A stretch of 64,000 nt of DNA from Bacteroidales bacterium (GCA_022783865.1 JALFYY010000024.1:55229-119228), one strand, 5' to 3'. Positions 40,386 through 49,688 are shown, counted from the stretch's first letter. The notes: a model not told the origin generated them from the sequence alone. Numbers and translations are program-made.

Positions 40386-41924
40386 ATGCTCATCAAGACT
40401 TATGGTGCTGCCGTACAAGGTATCAACGCCGTTGTAATAACCATCGAAGTACACCTCACACAAGGCTATCATTTCTGCCTTGTGGGGCTGCCGGACAATG
40501 CTGTTCGCGAAAGCAACGAGCGTATCCGTTCCGCTCTCACGGTAAACGGATATCACATACCCCATAAGCAAGTCACTATCAATATGGCGCCTGCCGATAT
40601 CAAGAAAGAGGGGGCTGCCTACGACCTGCCTTTGGCGATTGGCATGTTGGCTGCCGACGAGCAGATTGCCTGTGCCGACCTCTCGAAATACCTCATTATG
40701 GGAGAACTCTCGTTAGACGGCACACTGCAAGCCATTCGGGGTGCACTCCCTATGGCACTGCAAGCCCGGGAAGCTGGTTTCCAAGGCATCATTCTGCCCG
40801 AAGCCAATGCCAGGGAAGCCGCTGTGGTGGAAGGATTGCAGGTGTATGGTATGAACAACATTCTGGAAGTGGTGCGTTTCCTGAACGGCACGGAAGTCCG
40901 CGAACCGCTTCATTTGGATATGCAGACGGTGTTCAACCGCCCTTCCGAACTGACAGAGGTTGATTTTGCCGATGTACGTGGACAAGAGAATGTGAAACGC
41001 GCTTTGGAAGTAGCAGCCGCAGGCGGGCACAACTTGTTGATGATTGGTCCTCCCGGCGCAGGTAAAAGTATGATGGCAAAGCGCCTGCCGGGTATTTTGC
41101 CACCCCTCACCTTGGAAGAGGCGTTAGAAACCACCAAGATACATTCTGTGGCAGGTACTATCGACAAAGGCGTGTCACTCATTACCCGTCGTCCGTTCCG
41201 CAGTCCGCACCATACGGTGAGCGATGTAGCATTGGTGGGAGGAGGCGTCAATCCTATGCCGGGCGAGATATCCTTGGCACACAACGGCGTACTCTTCTTG
41301 GACGAACTGCCCGAATACAAACGCAGTGTGCTCGAAGTAATGCGTCAGCCCCTCGAAGACAGGAAGATATGTATCTCCCGTGCCAAGATGAGTGTGGAGT
41401 ATCCTGCCGGATTTATGCTCGTAGCGGCAATGAATCCTTGTCCTTGCGGACATTACAACGACCCCACGCACGCCTGCACCTGTGGTCCGGGCATGGTGCA
41501 TAAATACCTGAGCCGCATCTCCGGTCCGTTGCTCGACCGCATTGATATACAGGTAGAAATCATCCCCGTACCCTTCGACAAACTGTCCAACACACAGGAA
41601 GCGGAACGTTCTTCTGCCATTCGTGAACGCGTAGTGCGTGCCCGGCAAATACAAGCGGAACGCTTCAAAGACGTTCCCGGCATTCATTGCAATGCCCAAA
41701 TGACGAGCAAGATGATGCGGCGTTATTGTGCCGTTGACGAAGCCGGCAACCGCCTCTTGAGCTACGCCATCGACAAACTCGGTCTTTCCGCCCGTGCCTA
41801 CGACCGTATCCTGAAAGTAGCACGCACCATTGCCGACCTCGAAGGTGCTCCCGATATCACCGTCAAGCACCTCTCCGAAGCCATCGGCTACCGCAATCTC
41901 GACCGTTCAGGCTGGGCAGGATAA
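40386..41924 (+). CDS. YifB/ComM-like Mg-chelatase-family AAA+ ATPase
   Basis: 512 aa; GLPDNAVRESNERIRSAL, GPPGAGKSMMAKRLPGILPP, FRSPHHTVSDVALVGGG, MNPCPCGHYND. Confidence 0.96.
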   Translation: MLIKTYGAAVQGINAVVITIEVHLTQGYHFCLVGLPDNAVRESNERIRSALTVNGYHIPHKQVTINMAPADIKKEGAAYDLPLAIGMLAADEQIACADLSKYLIMGELSLDGTLQAIRGALPMALQAREAGFQGIILPEANAREAAVVEGLQVYGMNNILEVVRFLNGTEVREPLHLDMQTVFNRPSELTEVDFADVRGQENVKRALEVAAAGGHNLLMIGPPGAGKSMMAKRLPGILPPLTLEEALETTKIHSVAGTIDKGVSLITRRPFRSPHHTVSDVALVGGGVNPMPGEISLAHNGVLFLDELPEYKRSVLEVMRQPLEDRKICISRAKMSVEYPAGFMLVAAMNPCPCGHYNDPTHACTCGPGMVHKYLSRISGPLLDRIDIQVEIIPVPFDKLSNTQEAERSSAIRERVVRARQIQAERFKDVPGIHCNAQMTSKMMRRYCAVDEAGNRLLSYAIDKLGLSARAYDRILKVARTIADLEGAPDITVKHLSEAIGYRNLDRSGWAG

Positions 41925-41942
41925 CACACAGCAACACTACCG

Positions 41943-43958
41943 ATGGTCAATCAGTTCCACATATCGTCCCCTTACAAGCCGACAGGCGACCAGCCGGAAG
42001 CTATCCGCCAATTGGTGGATGGTGTCCGTCAGGGCTTGCCGGCACAAGTGCTGCTCGGTGTGACGGGCTCAGGCAAGACGTTCACCGTTGCCAACGTAAT
42101 AGAGCAGATCGGACGTCCAACCCTTATACTCTCGCACAACAAGACCCTGGCGGCGCAGCTCTATACCGAGATGAAGTCGTTCTTTCCCGACAATGCGGTA
42201 GAGTACTTTGTCTCTTACTACGACTACTATCAGCCCGAAGCGTACATTCCTTCCACCGACACCTATATAGAAAAAGACCTCTCTATCAATCAGGAGATCG
42301 ACAAACTCCGCTTGCGTGCCACAGCCGCATTGCTTTCGGGGCGCAAAGATGTGATTGTCGTATCATCGGTGAGTTGTCTCTATGGTATCGGCAGTCCGCA
42401 GAACTTCACCGACAACGTGATGCACATCGAGACGGGCAAAACCTTGGTGCGCGATAATTTCCTGCTGCAATTGGTCGGAGCGCAATATGTGCGCAACGAG
42501 CTGGAACTCAACCGTGGCAATTTCCGTGTGAAAGGCGATACAGTCGATGTCTTCCTCGCCTATGCCGACTATGTGGTGCGCATCGTCTTCTGGGGTAACG
42601 AGGTGGACGAAATCTATACCTACGAACCGATTACTAACGAGGTACTCGACCGCTTCGAGGAGTTCAACATCTATCCTGCCACCATCTTCAATACCACCAA
42701 AGAGAGCATCGAACGCGCCATCAAGGAAATACAAGTGGACTTGGAGAAGCAGGTGGCATATTTCCAAAACACGGGGCGTCCCTTGGAGGCAAAGCGGATC
42801 GATGAACGTGTGCGCTACGACATAGAGATGATACGCGAACTGGGCTACTGCTCCGGCGTGGAAAACTACTCCCGCTATTTCGACGGGCGCGCACCCGGCA
42901 CACCGCCCTATTGTTTGCTCGATTATTTTCCGAAGGACCTCCTGCTCGTCATCGATGAGAGCCATGTCACCGTTCCGCAGATTCACGCCATGTACGGCGG
43001 CGATGCAGCCCGCAAAACCAACTTGGTGGAATACGGTTTCCGTTTGCCGGCGGCACGCGATAACCGTCCGCTCAAATTCGAGGAGTTCGAAGCCAAGACG
43101 CCGCAAACCATCTACGTCAGTGCCACGCCGGCGGAATACGAACTCCGCAAGTCGGGCGGTGTCTGTATCGACCAGTTGATTCGCCCTACGGGATTGCTGG
43201 ACCCCGAAATCGATGTACGTCCGTCGCTCCATCAGGTTGACGACTTGATGGAAGAAATAGCCGTTCGGGTAGAGCACGACGAGCGGGTATTGATAACGAC
43301 GCTCACCAAGCGGATGGCGGAAGAGTTGGACGATTATCTCAGGCAAGCCGGTATCCGTTGCGCCTACATCCATTCCGATGTCGATACGCTCGACAGGGTG
43401 CAGATTATGGAGGACCTGCGCAAAGGATTGTACGATGTGTTGGTGGGCGTCAATCTGTTGCGTGAGGGACTTGACTTGCCCGAAGTGAGTCTGGTGGTCA
43501 TTCTGGACGCCGACAAAGAAGGTTTCTTGCGCGACCATCGCAGTCTGACGCAGACGGCGGGACGGGCGGCACGCCACGTGAACGGCAAAGTCATCATGTA
43601 TGCCGACAAGATCACGCAAAGCATGCAACTCACCATCGACGAGACCAACCGTCGTCGCGCCAAGCAGATTGCCTACAACGAGGCGCACGGCATCACGCCG
43701 CAAGCCATCCGCAAGTCGCTCGACAATCCGTTGGCGGGATTGATGCAGCAACCCGAAAAGGAATACACTGTCACGAAGATTTATGATGCCGTATTGGAGC
43801 CTGTAATCGGCAATATGACCGACAAGCAGTTGAAGAAGGCTATCGAGAAGACGCGCAAAGACATGTTGCAGGCGGCGAAAGACCTCGACTTCATGGAAGC
43901 CGCCCGTCTGCGCGACGAGATGCTGCACATGCAGGACGTCTTGGACAAACGGCAATAA
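41943..43958 (+). CDS. uvrB: Excinuclease ABC subunit B
   Basis: 671 aa; GVTGSGKTFTVANVI, YYDYYQPEAYIPSTDTYIEKD, C-terminal UVR motif. Confidence 0.98.
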   Translation: MVNQFHISSPYKPTGDQPEAIRQLVDGVRQGLPAQVLLGVTGSGKTFTVANVIEQIGRPTLILSHNKTLAAQLYTEMKSFFPDNAVEYFVSYYDYYQPEAYIPSTDTYIEKDLSINQEIDKLRLRATAALLSGRKDVIVVSSVSCLYGIGSPQNFTDNVMHIETGKTLVRDNFLLQLVGAQYVRNELELNRGNFRVKGDTVDVFLAYADYVVRIVFWGNEVDEIYTYEPITNEVLDRFEEFNIYPATIFNTTKESIERAIKEIQVDLEKQVAYFQNTGRPLEAKRIDERVRYDIEMIRELGYCSGVENYSRYFDGRAPGTPPYCLLDYFPKDLLLVIDESHVTVPQIHAMYGGDAARKTNLVEYGFRLPAARDNRPLKFEEFEAKTPQTIYVSATPAEYELRKSGGVCIDQLIRPTGLLDPEIDVRPSLHQVDDLMEEIAVRVEHDERVLITTLTKRMAEELDDYLRQAGIRCAYIHSDVDTLDRVQIMEDLRKGLYDVLVGVNLLREGLDLPEVSLVVILDADKEGFLRDHRSLTQTAGRAARHVNGKVIMYADKITQSMQLTIDETNRRRAKQIAYNEAHGITPQAIRKSLDNPLAGLMQQPEKEYTVTKIYDAVLEPVIGNMTDKQLKKAIEKTRKDMLQAAKDLDFMEAARLRDEMLHMQDVLDKRQ

Positions 43959-44018
43959 AGCCTGCCTTGCAGCAAGCCGCCGGATTGCGTTTTCCAAGCC
44001 GTCGACTCATATGTTTTC

Positions 44019-44051
44019 CTTTAAGGATACTTTAGGGATACCTTAGGGATA
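44019..44051 (-). repeat. 11-bp tandem repeat (reverse of TATCCCTAAAG) x3
   Basis: ctttaaggata|ctttagggata|ccttagggata. Confidence 0.9.
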
Positions 44052-44245
44052 GCGAACCGGTATTTTTCCGGAACAGACGGAAAAACCTCCCGTACATTGC
44101 ACAAAAGTTTTCCGTTCCGGTATTTTTGGCTCATCGTTACTGCCGGCACAGCAGAAGAATAATCCGGCGGATGTTCGCCGTATAAGAAATTCTTTGTATC
44201 TTTGCAGTGGGATATAATAAGTTCCGGACAAAAGCACAAAAGATT

Positions 44246-45397
44246 ATGGCAAAGATACTTGTAATCGACGACGAGCGCAGCATACGCAGTACGCTCAAAG
44301 ACATATTGGAATTCGAAGGCTATGCAGTAGAGACGGCAGAGAACGGCAAACAGGGCTTGGAAAAAGCCGTTGCGGGCTCGTACGACCTTATCTATTCCGA
44401 CATCAAGATGCCCGAGATGGATGGCATTGAACTACTGACGCAGCTCCACGAGAACGAAATAGAGACTCCCATTGTGATGATTTCGGGACACGGGAACATC
44501 GAAACGGCGGTAACCTGCATCCGGCAAGGGGCTTTCGATTTCATAGAGAAGCCCATCGAACTCAACCGCCTGCTCATCACCACCAAGAACGCTCTCGACA
44601 AAAAGAACTTGGTACAGGAAACCAAAGTGCTCAAGAAGAAAGTATCGGGTAAGTACCAAATGATAGGCGAGAGCGAATCGGTATGCCGTCTGCGTGATAT
44701 GATTGCGCGAGTTGCGCCCACCGATGCCCGCGTGATGATTACCGGCGAGAACGGTACGGGAAAGGAAGTGGTTGCCCGCCTGATACATGCCCAAAGCCAG
44801 AGAGCCGCTTTCCCGTTGGTGGAAGTCAACTGTGCGGCTATCCCGTCCGAACTGATTGAAAGCGAATTGTTCGGTCATGAGAAAGGCGCCTTCACCTCTG
44901 CCATCAAGCAGCGTATCGGCAAGTTCGAGCAAGCCGATGGCGGAACATTGTTCTTGGACGAGATAGGCGATATGAGCCTTTCGGCACAGACCAAAGTGCT
45001 CCGTGCCTTGCAGGAGAACGAGATATGCCGTGTGGGATCGGATAAATCGATACACGTCAACGTGCGCATATTGGCGGCTACCAATAAGGACCTGAAGAAA
45101 GAGATAGCGGAAGGGCGTTTCCGTGAGGACTTGTTCCACCGCCTGAACGTCATTCCTATCCATGTACCGACCTTGGACGAACGGAAGGAAGATATACCGT
45201 TGCTCGTCAACTACTTCACCGAACAGATATGTGCCGAGCAGGGATGGGCGGTCAAGACCTTTGCACAAGCGGCTATTGAGCAACTGCAGCAACGCTCATG
45301 GACGGGCAATATCCGTGAACTGCGCAACGTAGTGGAACGCCTTATCATCCTCTCCTCGAACCCGATCGAAGCCGCCGACGTAGAAGCCTTTGCCTGA
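44246..45397 (+). CDS. Sigma-54-dependent response regulator (NtrC-type, no C-terminal Fis/HTH)
   Basis: Receiver (ILVIDDERSIRSTLKDIL..YSDIKMPEMDG), AAA+ (GENGTGKEVVARLIHAQS; ESELFGHEKGAFTSAIKQR), ends at RELRNVVERLIILSSNPIEAADVEAFA. Track start 44207. Confidence 0.93.
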   Translation: MAKILVIDDERSIRSTLKDILEFEGYAVETAENGKQGLEKAVAGSYDLIYSDIKMPEMDGIELLTQLHENEIETPIVMISGHGNIETAVTCIRQGAFDFIEKPIELNRLLITTKNALDKKNLVQETKVLKKKVSGKYQMIGESESVCRLRDMIARVAPTDARVMITGENGTGKEVVARLIHAQSQRAAFPLVEVNCAAIPSELIESELFGHEKGAFTSAIKQRIGKFEQADGGTLFLDEIGDMSLSAQTKVLRALQENEICRVGSDKSIHVNVRILAATNKDLKKEIAEGRFREDLFHRLNVIPIHVPTLDERKEDIPLLVNYFTEQICAEQGWAVKTFAQAAIEQLQQRSWTGNIRELRNVVERLIILSSNPIEAADVEAFA

Positions 45398-45758
45398 TAC
45401 CGTTTGACAACCGGACCGGGCATAGCCCTATTTTACAATTTGAAAATGAATTTTGTACATACTTATTATATGTACATACTGATTCATCAATAACATGCAT
45501 TTCTCATAGATAACAAAATGCAAGTCCGTCTGTATATAATGCATGATCTAACGCCACACGTTCGCACTCTTTCCGATACATATTTTTATAAAGGCGCGTT
45601 TATTGGTGCTTGTTTTGGCACTTTGAAACTTGGAACTTTCTTTTTACATCCAAAACAAGATAGCAATAGACACCTGCGTGGTATGATTATGCCTTGCTGT
45701 GCTTTGCATAATTACCCACGCACTGCAAGTCGCACAGGCGAATTTCAATGACTAGTAG

Positions 45759-45914
45759 TCTCGTAGCAAGTTGCGACTAAAGAAGTAATTGTGCTTATAG
45801 ACAACGTTGTTGCCGCCGATGACGTTCCTGTGCGGAAGATTTTCCGTAACGGACAAGTGCTTATTCTTCGTGGCAACGAGGTTTATACGGTGTTGGGCGA
45901 AAAAGTGGAATAAG
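45759..45914 (+). pseudogene. Orphan C-terminal tail of a secreted (T9SS-like) protein
   Basis: Frame encodes SRSKLRLKEVIVLIDNVVAADDVPVRKIFRNGQVLILRGNEVYTVLGEKVE*; in-frame TAG at 45756 and no upstream body or ATG. Confidence 0.6.
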
Positions 45915-45938
45915 CGTTTAGGGCAGGTTGTTTGCAAC

Positions 45939-45975
45939 TAATCTGCGGACTAATCTGCGGACTCATCTGCCGGAC
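45939..45975 (+). repeat. 12-13-bp tandem repeat CTAATCTGCGGA x3
   Basis: ctaatctgcgga|ctaatctgcgga|ctcatctgccgga. Confidence 0.8.
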
Positions 45976-46005
45976 TGTTTCTATGGTGCTTCCTGACCGC
46001 AACGG

Positions 46006-46419
46006 TCAGGAAGCACTTGTTTTCTGCAAGAGTTCTATCAGAGGGAGGTCGGCGGCGACCCAAGGTAATGAAGACATGGCACAAGCCGGCAACCAGCATG
46101 CCGATATATGTTCGTTCAGGCGAAAACGGCGTGGATGCTCCGTATCGGTAGGGTGACAAAGATAGAAATGCAACGTAACGGCAAAGTCGGGGTACTCATG
46201 GTGCAAGTCACAGAGTTTGCGCTCTATCGTCACAGGATAGTCCATCTCCTCCAATAGTTCACGCAACAAAGCATGCTCCTCTGTTTCACCCTGCTCCACT
46301 TTTCCGCCCGGGAACTCATATTTATACGCCGTATAACCGTAACGCGTCTGTCCGCGTTGCACACAGAGATATTCACCCGCATCACATACTACGGCGGCTA
46401 CTACATTATAGGATTTCAC
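46006..46419 (-). CDS. NUDIX hydrolase (MutT-like)
   Basis: 137 aa; Nudix box GGKVEQGETEEHALLRELLEEMD. Confidence 0.92.
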   Translation of the reverse strand: MKSYNVVAAVVCDAGEYLCVQRGQTRYGYTAYKYEFPGGKVEQGETEEHALLRELLEEMDYPVTIERKLCDLHHEYPDFAVTLHFYLCHPTDTEHPRRFRLNEHISACWLPACAMSSLPWVAADLPLIELLQKTSAS

Positions 46420-46454
46420 AACAGTTAACAGTTAATAATTAATAGTTAATATCT

Positions 46455-46492
46455 TAGATGCGATCGGACAAGTCCTAATCGCGTCTCTACAG
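46455..46492 (+). repeat. Palindromic hairpin element with nested inner hairpin
   Basis: AGATGCGAT-c-GGAC-aa-GTCC-ta-ATCGCGTCT-CTACAG. Confidence 0.7.
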
Positions 46493-46515
46493 GGCAAGGG
46501 AAAACCATTTTACAA

Positions 46516-46545
46516 CAGACGGATACCTGTCGGGGTATCCGTCTG
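46516..46545 (-). terminator. Hairpin 3' of the GGGtGRT gene (terminator candidate)
   Basis: CAGACGGATACC-tgtcgg-GGTATCCGTCTG perfect stem. Confidence 0.6.
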
Positions 46546-46572
46546 AGGGTTGTATTGGAATACAAGTATCTC

Positions 46573-47583
46573 TTATTTGTTCAACGCGAGTGCTACATTG
46601 ACAGCACAAGCCACGGTGCAACCTACCATCGGGTTGTTACCGATACCGAGGAAGCCCATCATCTCAACGTGAGCAGGAACAGAAGAAGAACCTGCAAACT
46701 GAGCATCAGAGTGCATACGTCCCATGGTGTCGGTCATACCGTAAGAAGCAGGTCCGGCAGCCATATTATCGGGGTGCAACGTACGACCCGTACCACCACC
46801 GGAAGCCACAGAGAAATAAGGCTTGCCTGCCAAGATACGTTCTTTCTTATACGTACCTGCTACAGGGTGTTGGAAACGTGTCGGGTTGGTAGAGTTACCC
46901 GTGATACTTACATCCACATTCTCATGCCAGAGGATAGCAACGCCTTCGCGAACGTCGTCAGCACCGTAGCATTTCACTTTTGCACGGGGACCGTTGGAAT
47001 AAGGTTTCTCTTTGATAACCTTCAGTTCGCTTGTGAAATAGTCGAACTCGGTTTGAACATAGGTAAAACCATTGATACGGCTGATAATCATAGCGGCATC
47101 CTTGCCCAAGCCGTTGAGGATAATACGCAAAGGTTTCTGGCGTACTTTGTTTGCCATTTCGGCAATCTTGATGGCACCTTCGGCAGCGGCAAAGCTTTCG
47201 TGACCTGCCAAGAAAGCAAAGCACTCGGTTTCTTCACGGAGCAGACGGGCTGCCAAGTTACCGTGTCCGATACCCACTTTGCGGTCGTCAGCCACAGAGC
47301 CGGGAATACAGAACGATTGCAAACCGATACCGATAGCTTCGGCAGCGTCAGCAGCATTCTTGCAACCTTTCTTGATAGCGATAGCCGAACCTACAACGTA
47401 AGCCCACTTGGCGTTCTCGAAGCATATCATCTGGGTTTCTTCACAAGTTTTGTAAGGATCGAGTCCGTATTGCTCACAAATCTGATTAGCCTCTTCGATA
47501 GAAGCGATACCGTTTGCGTTCAACGCCGCAAGGATTTGTTTCTCTCTGCGGTCTTGCGATTCAAAGTTTACTTCACGTATCAT
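46573..47583 (-). CDS. GGGtGRT-family protein (function unknown)
   Basis: 336 aa; contains the eponymous SVASGGGTGRTLHPDN motif. Confidence 0.85.
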   Translation of the reverse strand: MIREVNFESQDRREKQILAALNANGIASIEEANQICEQYGLDPYKTCEETQMICFENAKWAYVVGSAIAIKKGCKNAADAAEAIGIGLQSFCIPGSVADDRKVGIGHGNLAARLLREETECFAFLAGHESFAAAEGAIKIAEMANKVRQKPLRIILNGLGKDAAMIISRINGFTYVQTEFDYFTSELKVIKEKPYSNGPRAKVKCYGADDVREGVAILWHENVDVSITGNSTNPTRFQHPVAGTYKKERILAGKPYFSVASGGGTGRTLHPDNMAAGPASYGMTDTMGRMHSDAQFAGSSSVPAHVEMMGFLGIGNNPMVGCTVACAVNVALALNK

Positions 47584-47586
47584 AGC

Positions 47587-48288
47587 TTACTCCTTTCTTG
47601 GGTCAATAGATTTAACTGCACCTTGTTCTTTGGTTGTACGGCCGTATGTGCCGGTTACCTGTTTGAGAGCGTCTTCGGCAGGAACGCCTTTCTTGACGGC
47701 ATCCATGAACTTGCCCATGTGTACGAACTCATAACCGCAAACTTCGTCGTCGGCATCGAGATACATCTTGGTGATGTAGCCTTCGGTGAGCTGGAGGTAA
47801 CGGGGACCTTTCACTTTGGTAGAATAGAGCGTACCTGTTTGGCTGATAAGACCCTTACCAAGGTCTTCCAAGCCTGCGCCTATAGCCAAGCCTCCTTCGG
47901 AGAAAGCAGACTGTGTACGTCCGTAAACAATCTGGAGGAACAACTCGCGCATAGCGGTATTGATAGCATCGCAAACGAGGTCGGTATTGAGGGCTTCCAA
48001 CAAGGTTTTGCCTGGAAGAATCTCGGCAGCCATAGCGGCAGAGTGCGTCATACCCGAGCAACCGATAGTTTCAACCAAGGCTTCCTCGATGATACCGTCT
48101 TTCACGTTCAAACTCAGTTTGCAGGCTCCCTGTTGCGGAGCGCACCAACCGATACCGTGTGTCATACCCGAGATATCCTTAATCTCTTTGGCTTTTACCC
48201 ATTTACCTTCTTCAGGTATCGGGGCTGGTCCGTGATGAGGACCTTTTGCAACACAACACATGTTGCTTACTTCTTTTGAATAAATCAT
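47587..48288 (-). CDS. NifU/IscU-like iron-sulfur scaffold-type protein, partner of the GGGtGRT gene
   Basis: 233 aa; VETIGCSGMTHSAAMAAEILPGKTLLEAL resembles the NifU-N Cys-containing motif; 3-nt gap to the next gene. Confidence 0.7.
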   Translation of the reverse strand: MIYSKEVSNMCCVAKGPHHGPAPIPEEGKWVKAKEIKDISGMTHGIGWCAPQQGACKLSLNVKDGIIEEALVETIGCSGMTHSAAMAAEILPGKTLLEALNTDLVCDAINTAMRELFLQIVYGRTQSAFSEGGLAIGAGLEDLGKGLISQTGTLYSTKVKGPRYLQLTEGYITKMYLDADDEVCGYEFVHMGKFMDAVKKGVPAEDALKQVTGTYGRTTKEQGAVKSIDPRKE

Positions 48289-48336
48289 AGTTTCTACGTT
48301 TATTTATAGTGTTTCGTTATGTCAGCTGCTTTTTAT

Positions 48337-48408
48337 GGAGACGATGTACACATCGTCTCTACATTGCATTATCGGGTTGTTCAGACGGAGCACGCCCCGT
48401 CTCTACAC
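48337..48408 (+). repeat. Two palindromic hairpin elements 44 bp apart
   Basis: ggagacgatgtacacatcgtctctaca (48337-48363) and tcagacggagcacgccccgtctctacac (48381-48408). Confidence 0.85.
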
Positions 48409-48615
48409 TGCATTGCATTGTCGTTGTATGCGGGCGAGGACGCCCACATCCCGACAAGATTCGGGTTTCAATGCGCTTGCAAAGTTACAACATTTTTTCT
48501 AATTTTGCATGGTTTTTCGTATGGAATAAAGAAATTTTTCCCTTATTCCGTTATGAGACACTTGCAACAGAGCGCCAACAAGACACTGAAACACTACTAT
48601 TTTATTCATAATCAA

Positions 48616-49491
48616 ATGAAAAAAGCGCTTCCTTATATCGCTATCGTGGTAGCAATGCTATTCTGGAGCACCTCTACTATCGCCACAAAAATAGGTCTGA
48701 AAACATTTGCGCCGTTGACATTGGTCACACTGCGCTTCGGTATGGCTGTAGTATTGATGCTGGCAGCAGGATTGCTTTCGGGGCAGTTGCAGAAAGTAAG
48801 GCGAAAAGATATCCCGCTCTTCCTTCTGGCAGGGTTTGCACAACCGTTCTGCTACTTTGTTTTGGAGTCGTACGGAATCCAATCGGTGAGTTCGCCGACC
48901 ATGGCGGAAGTGATACTGAGCACTTCTCCACTGTTCGCCCCCTTGTTCGCTTTCGTGCTTATCAGAGAACGCGTTACGTGGCAGAACATTGTGGGAATAC
49001 TGATATCGACAGCCGGTGTGGTGATGATGATTGTATCCCGCGGAAGTGATATGGCTATCGGATCGGTACGGGGATTGGCACTACTCTTGGGAGCAGTGTT
49101 TACGGCAGTGATTTATACCATTCTGCTACGCAAAATACCCGGGCACTACAACAGCCTTTCGATAGTATTCTATGTGCAACTTTCGGGTTTGCTGTTCTTT
49201 ATACCTACGTTCTGCATGGTTGACCTGCCCCATATCGGAACAACGGTTTTCTCATGGCAAGCCTTGGCGGCAGCAGGCTATCTGGCTTTGTTTCCATCGG
49301 TAGTCTGTTTTATCCTCTTTTGCTATACCGTCAGGCAAATCGGCGTTACACGAGCCAATGCCTTCAACAATCTCAGACCCGTATTCACGGCACTCTTCAT
49401 GCTCTGTTTCTTCGGTGAACACCTTCCGTTAGCCAAATGGATAGCCATCGGTATCGTGATTGCCGGACTCTTTATCGCACAACGCAAATAA
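48616..49491 (+). CDS. EamA/DMT-family transporter
   Basis: Two EamA halves; MKKALPYIAIVVAMLFWSTSTIATKIGLKTFAPLTLVTLRFGMA. Track start 48319 reads through the palindromic repeats; 48616 preferred. Confidence 0.92.
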   Translation: MKKALPYIAIVVAMLFWSTSTIATKIGLKTFAPLTLVTLRFGMAVVLMLAAGLLSGQLQKVRRKDIPLFLLAGFAQPFCYFVLESYGIQSVSSPTMAEVILSTSPLFAPLFAFVLIRERVTWQNIVGILISTAGVVMMIVSRGSDMAIGSVRGLALLLGAVFTAVIYTILLRKIPGHYNSLSIVFYVQLSGLLFFIPTFCMVDLPHIGTTVFSWQALAAAGYLALFPSVVCFILFCYTVRQIGVTRANAFNNLRPVFTALFMLCFFGEHLPLAKWIAIGIVIAGLFIAQRK

Positions 49492-49551
49492 TTATTTACG
49501 ATTGGACCGGACGAGCCCTATTTACGATTTGACGATTTAGTACTTGACTTT

Positions 49552-49578
49552 TCAGACGGAGCACGCTCCGTCTCTACA
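49552..49578 (+). repeat. Palindromic hairpin element
   Basis: tcagacggagcacgctccgtctctaca. Confidence 0.85.
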
Positions 49579-49622
49579 CAGATATGGTCACAAGTGCTTG
49601 AAAGCATACGTATTATACATGA

Positions 49623-49688
49623 ATCACCCAGTTATCACCCAGTAATCACCCAGTTATCACCCAGTAATCACCCAGTTATCACCAAGTA
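49623..49688 (+). repeat. 11-bp tandem repeat, unit ATCACCCAGTT/A x6
   Basis: atcacccagtt|atcacccagta|atcacccagtt|atcacccagta|atcacccagtt|atcaccaagta. Confidence 0.95.

Noticed and set aside
45518-45751. 77-aa ORF before the orphan tail
   Set aside because: No recognisable domain, AT-rich context, and no signal peptide connecting it to the tail; not called as a gene.
48319-48615. N-terminal extension of the EamA transporter
   Set aside because: The extension is translated palindromic repeat DNA; the hydrophobic transporter begins at MKKALPY (48616).
49623-49688. CRISPR-like array
   Set aside because: Units are 11 bp with no spacers and no cas genes; this is a tandem repeat. No CRISPR array was seen elsewhere in the window.
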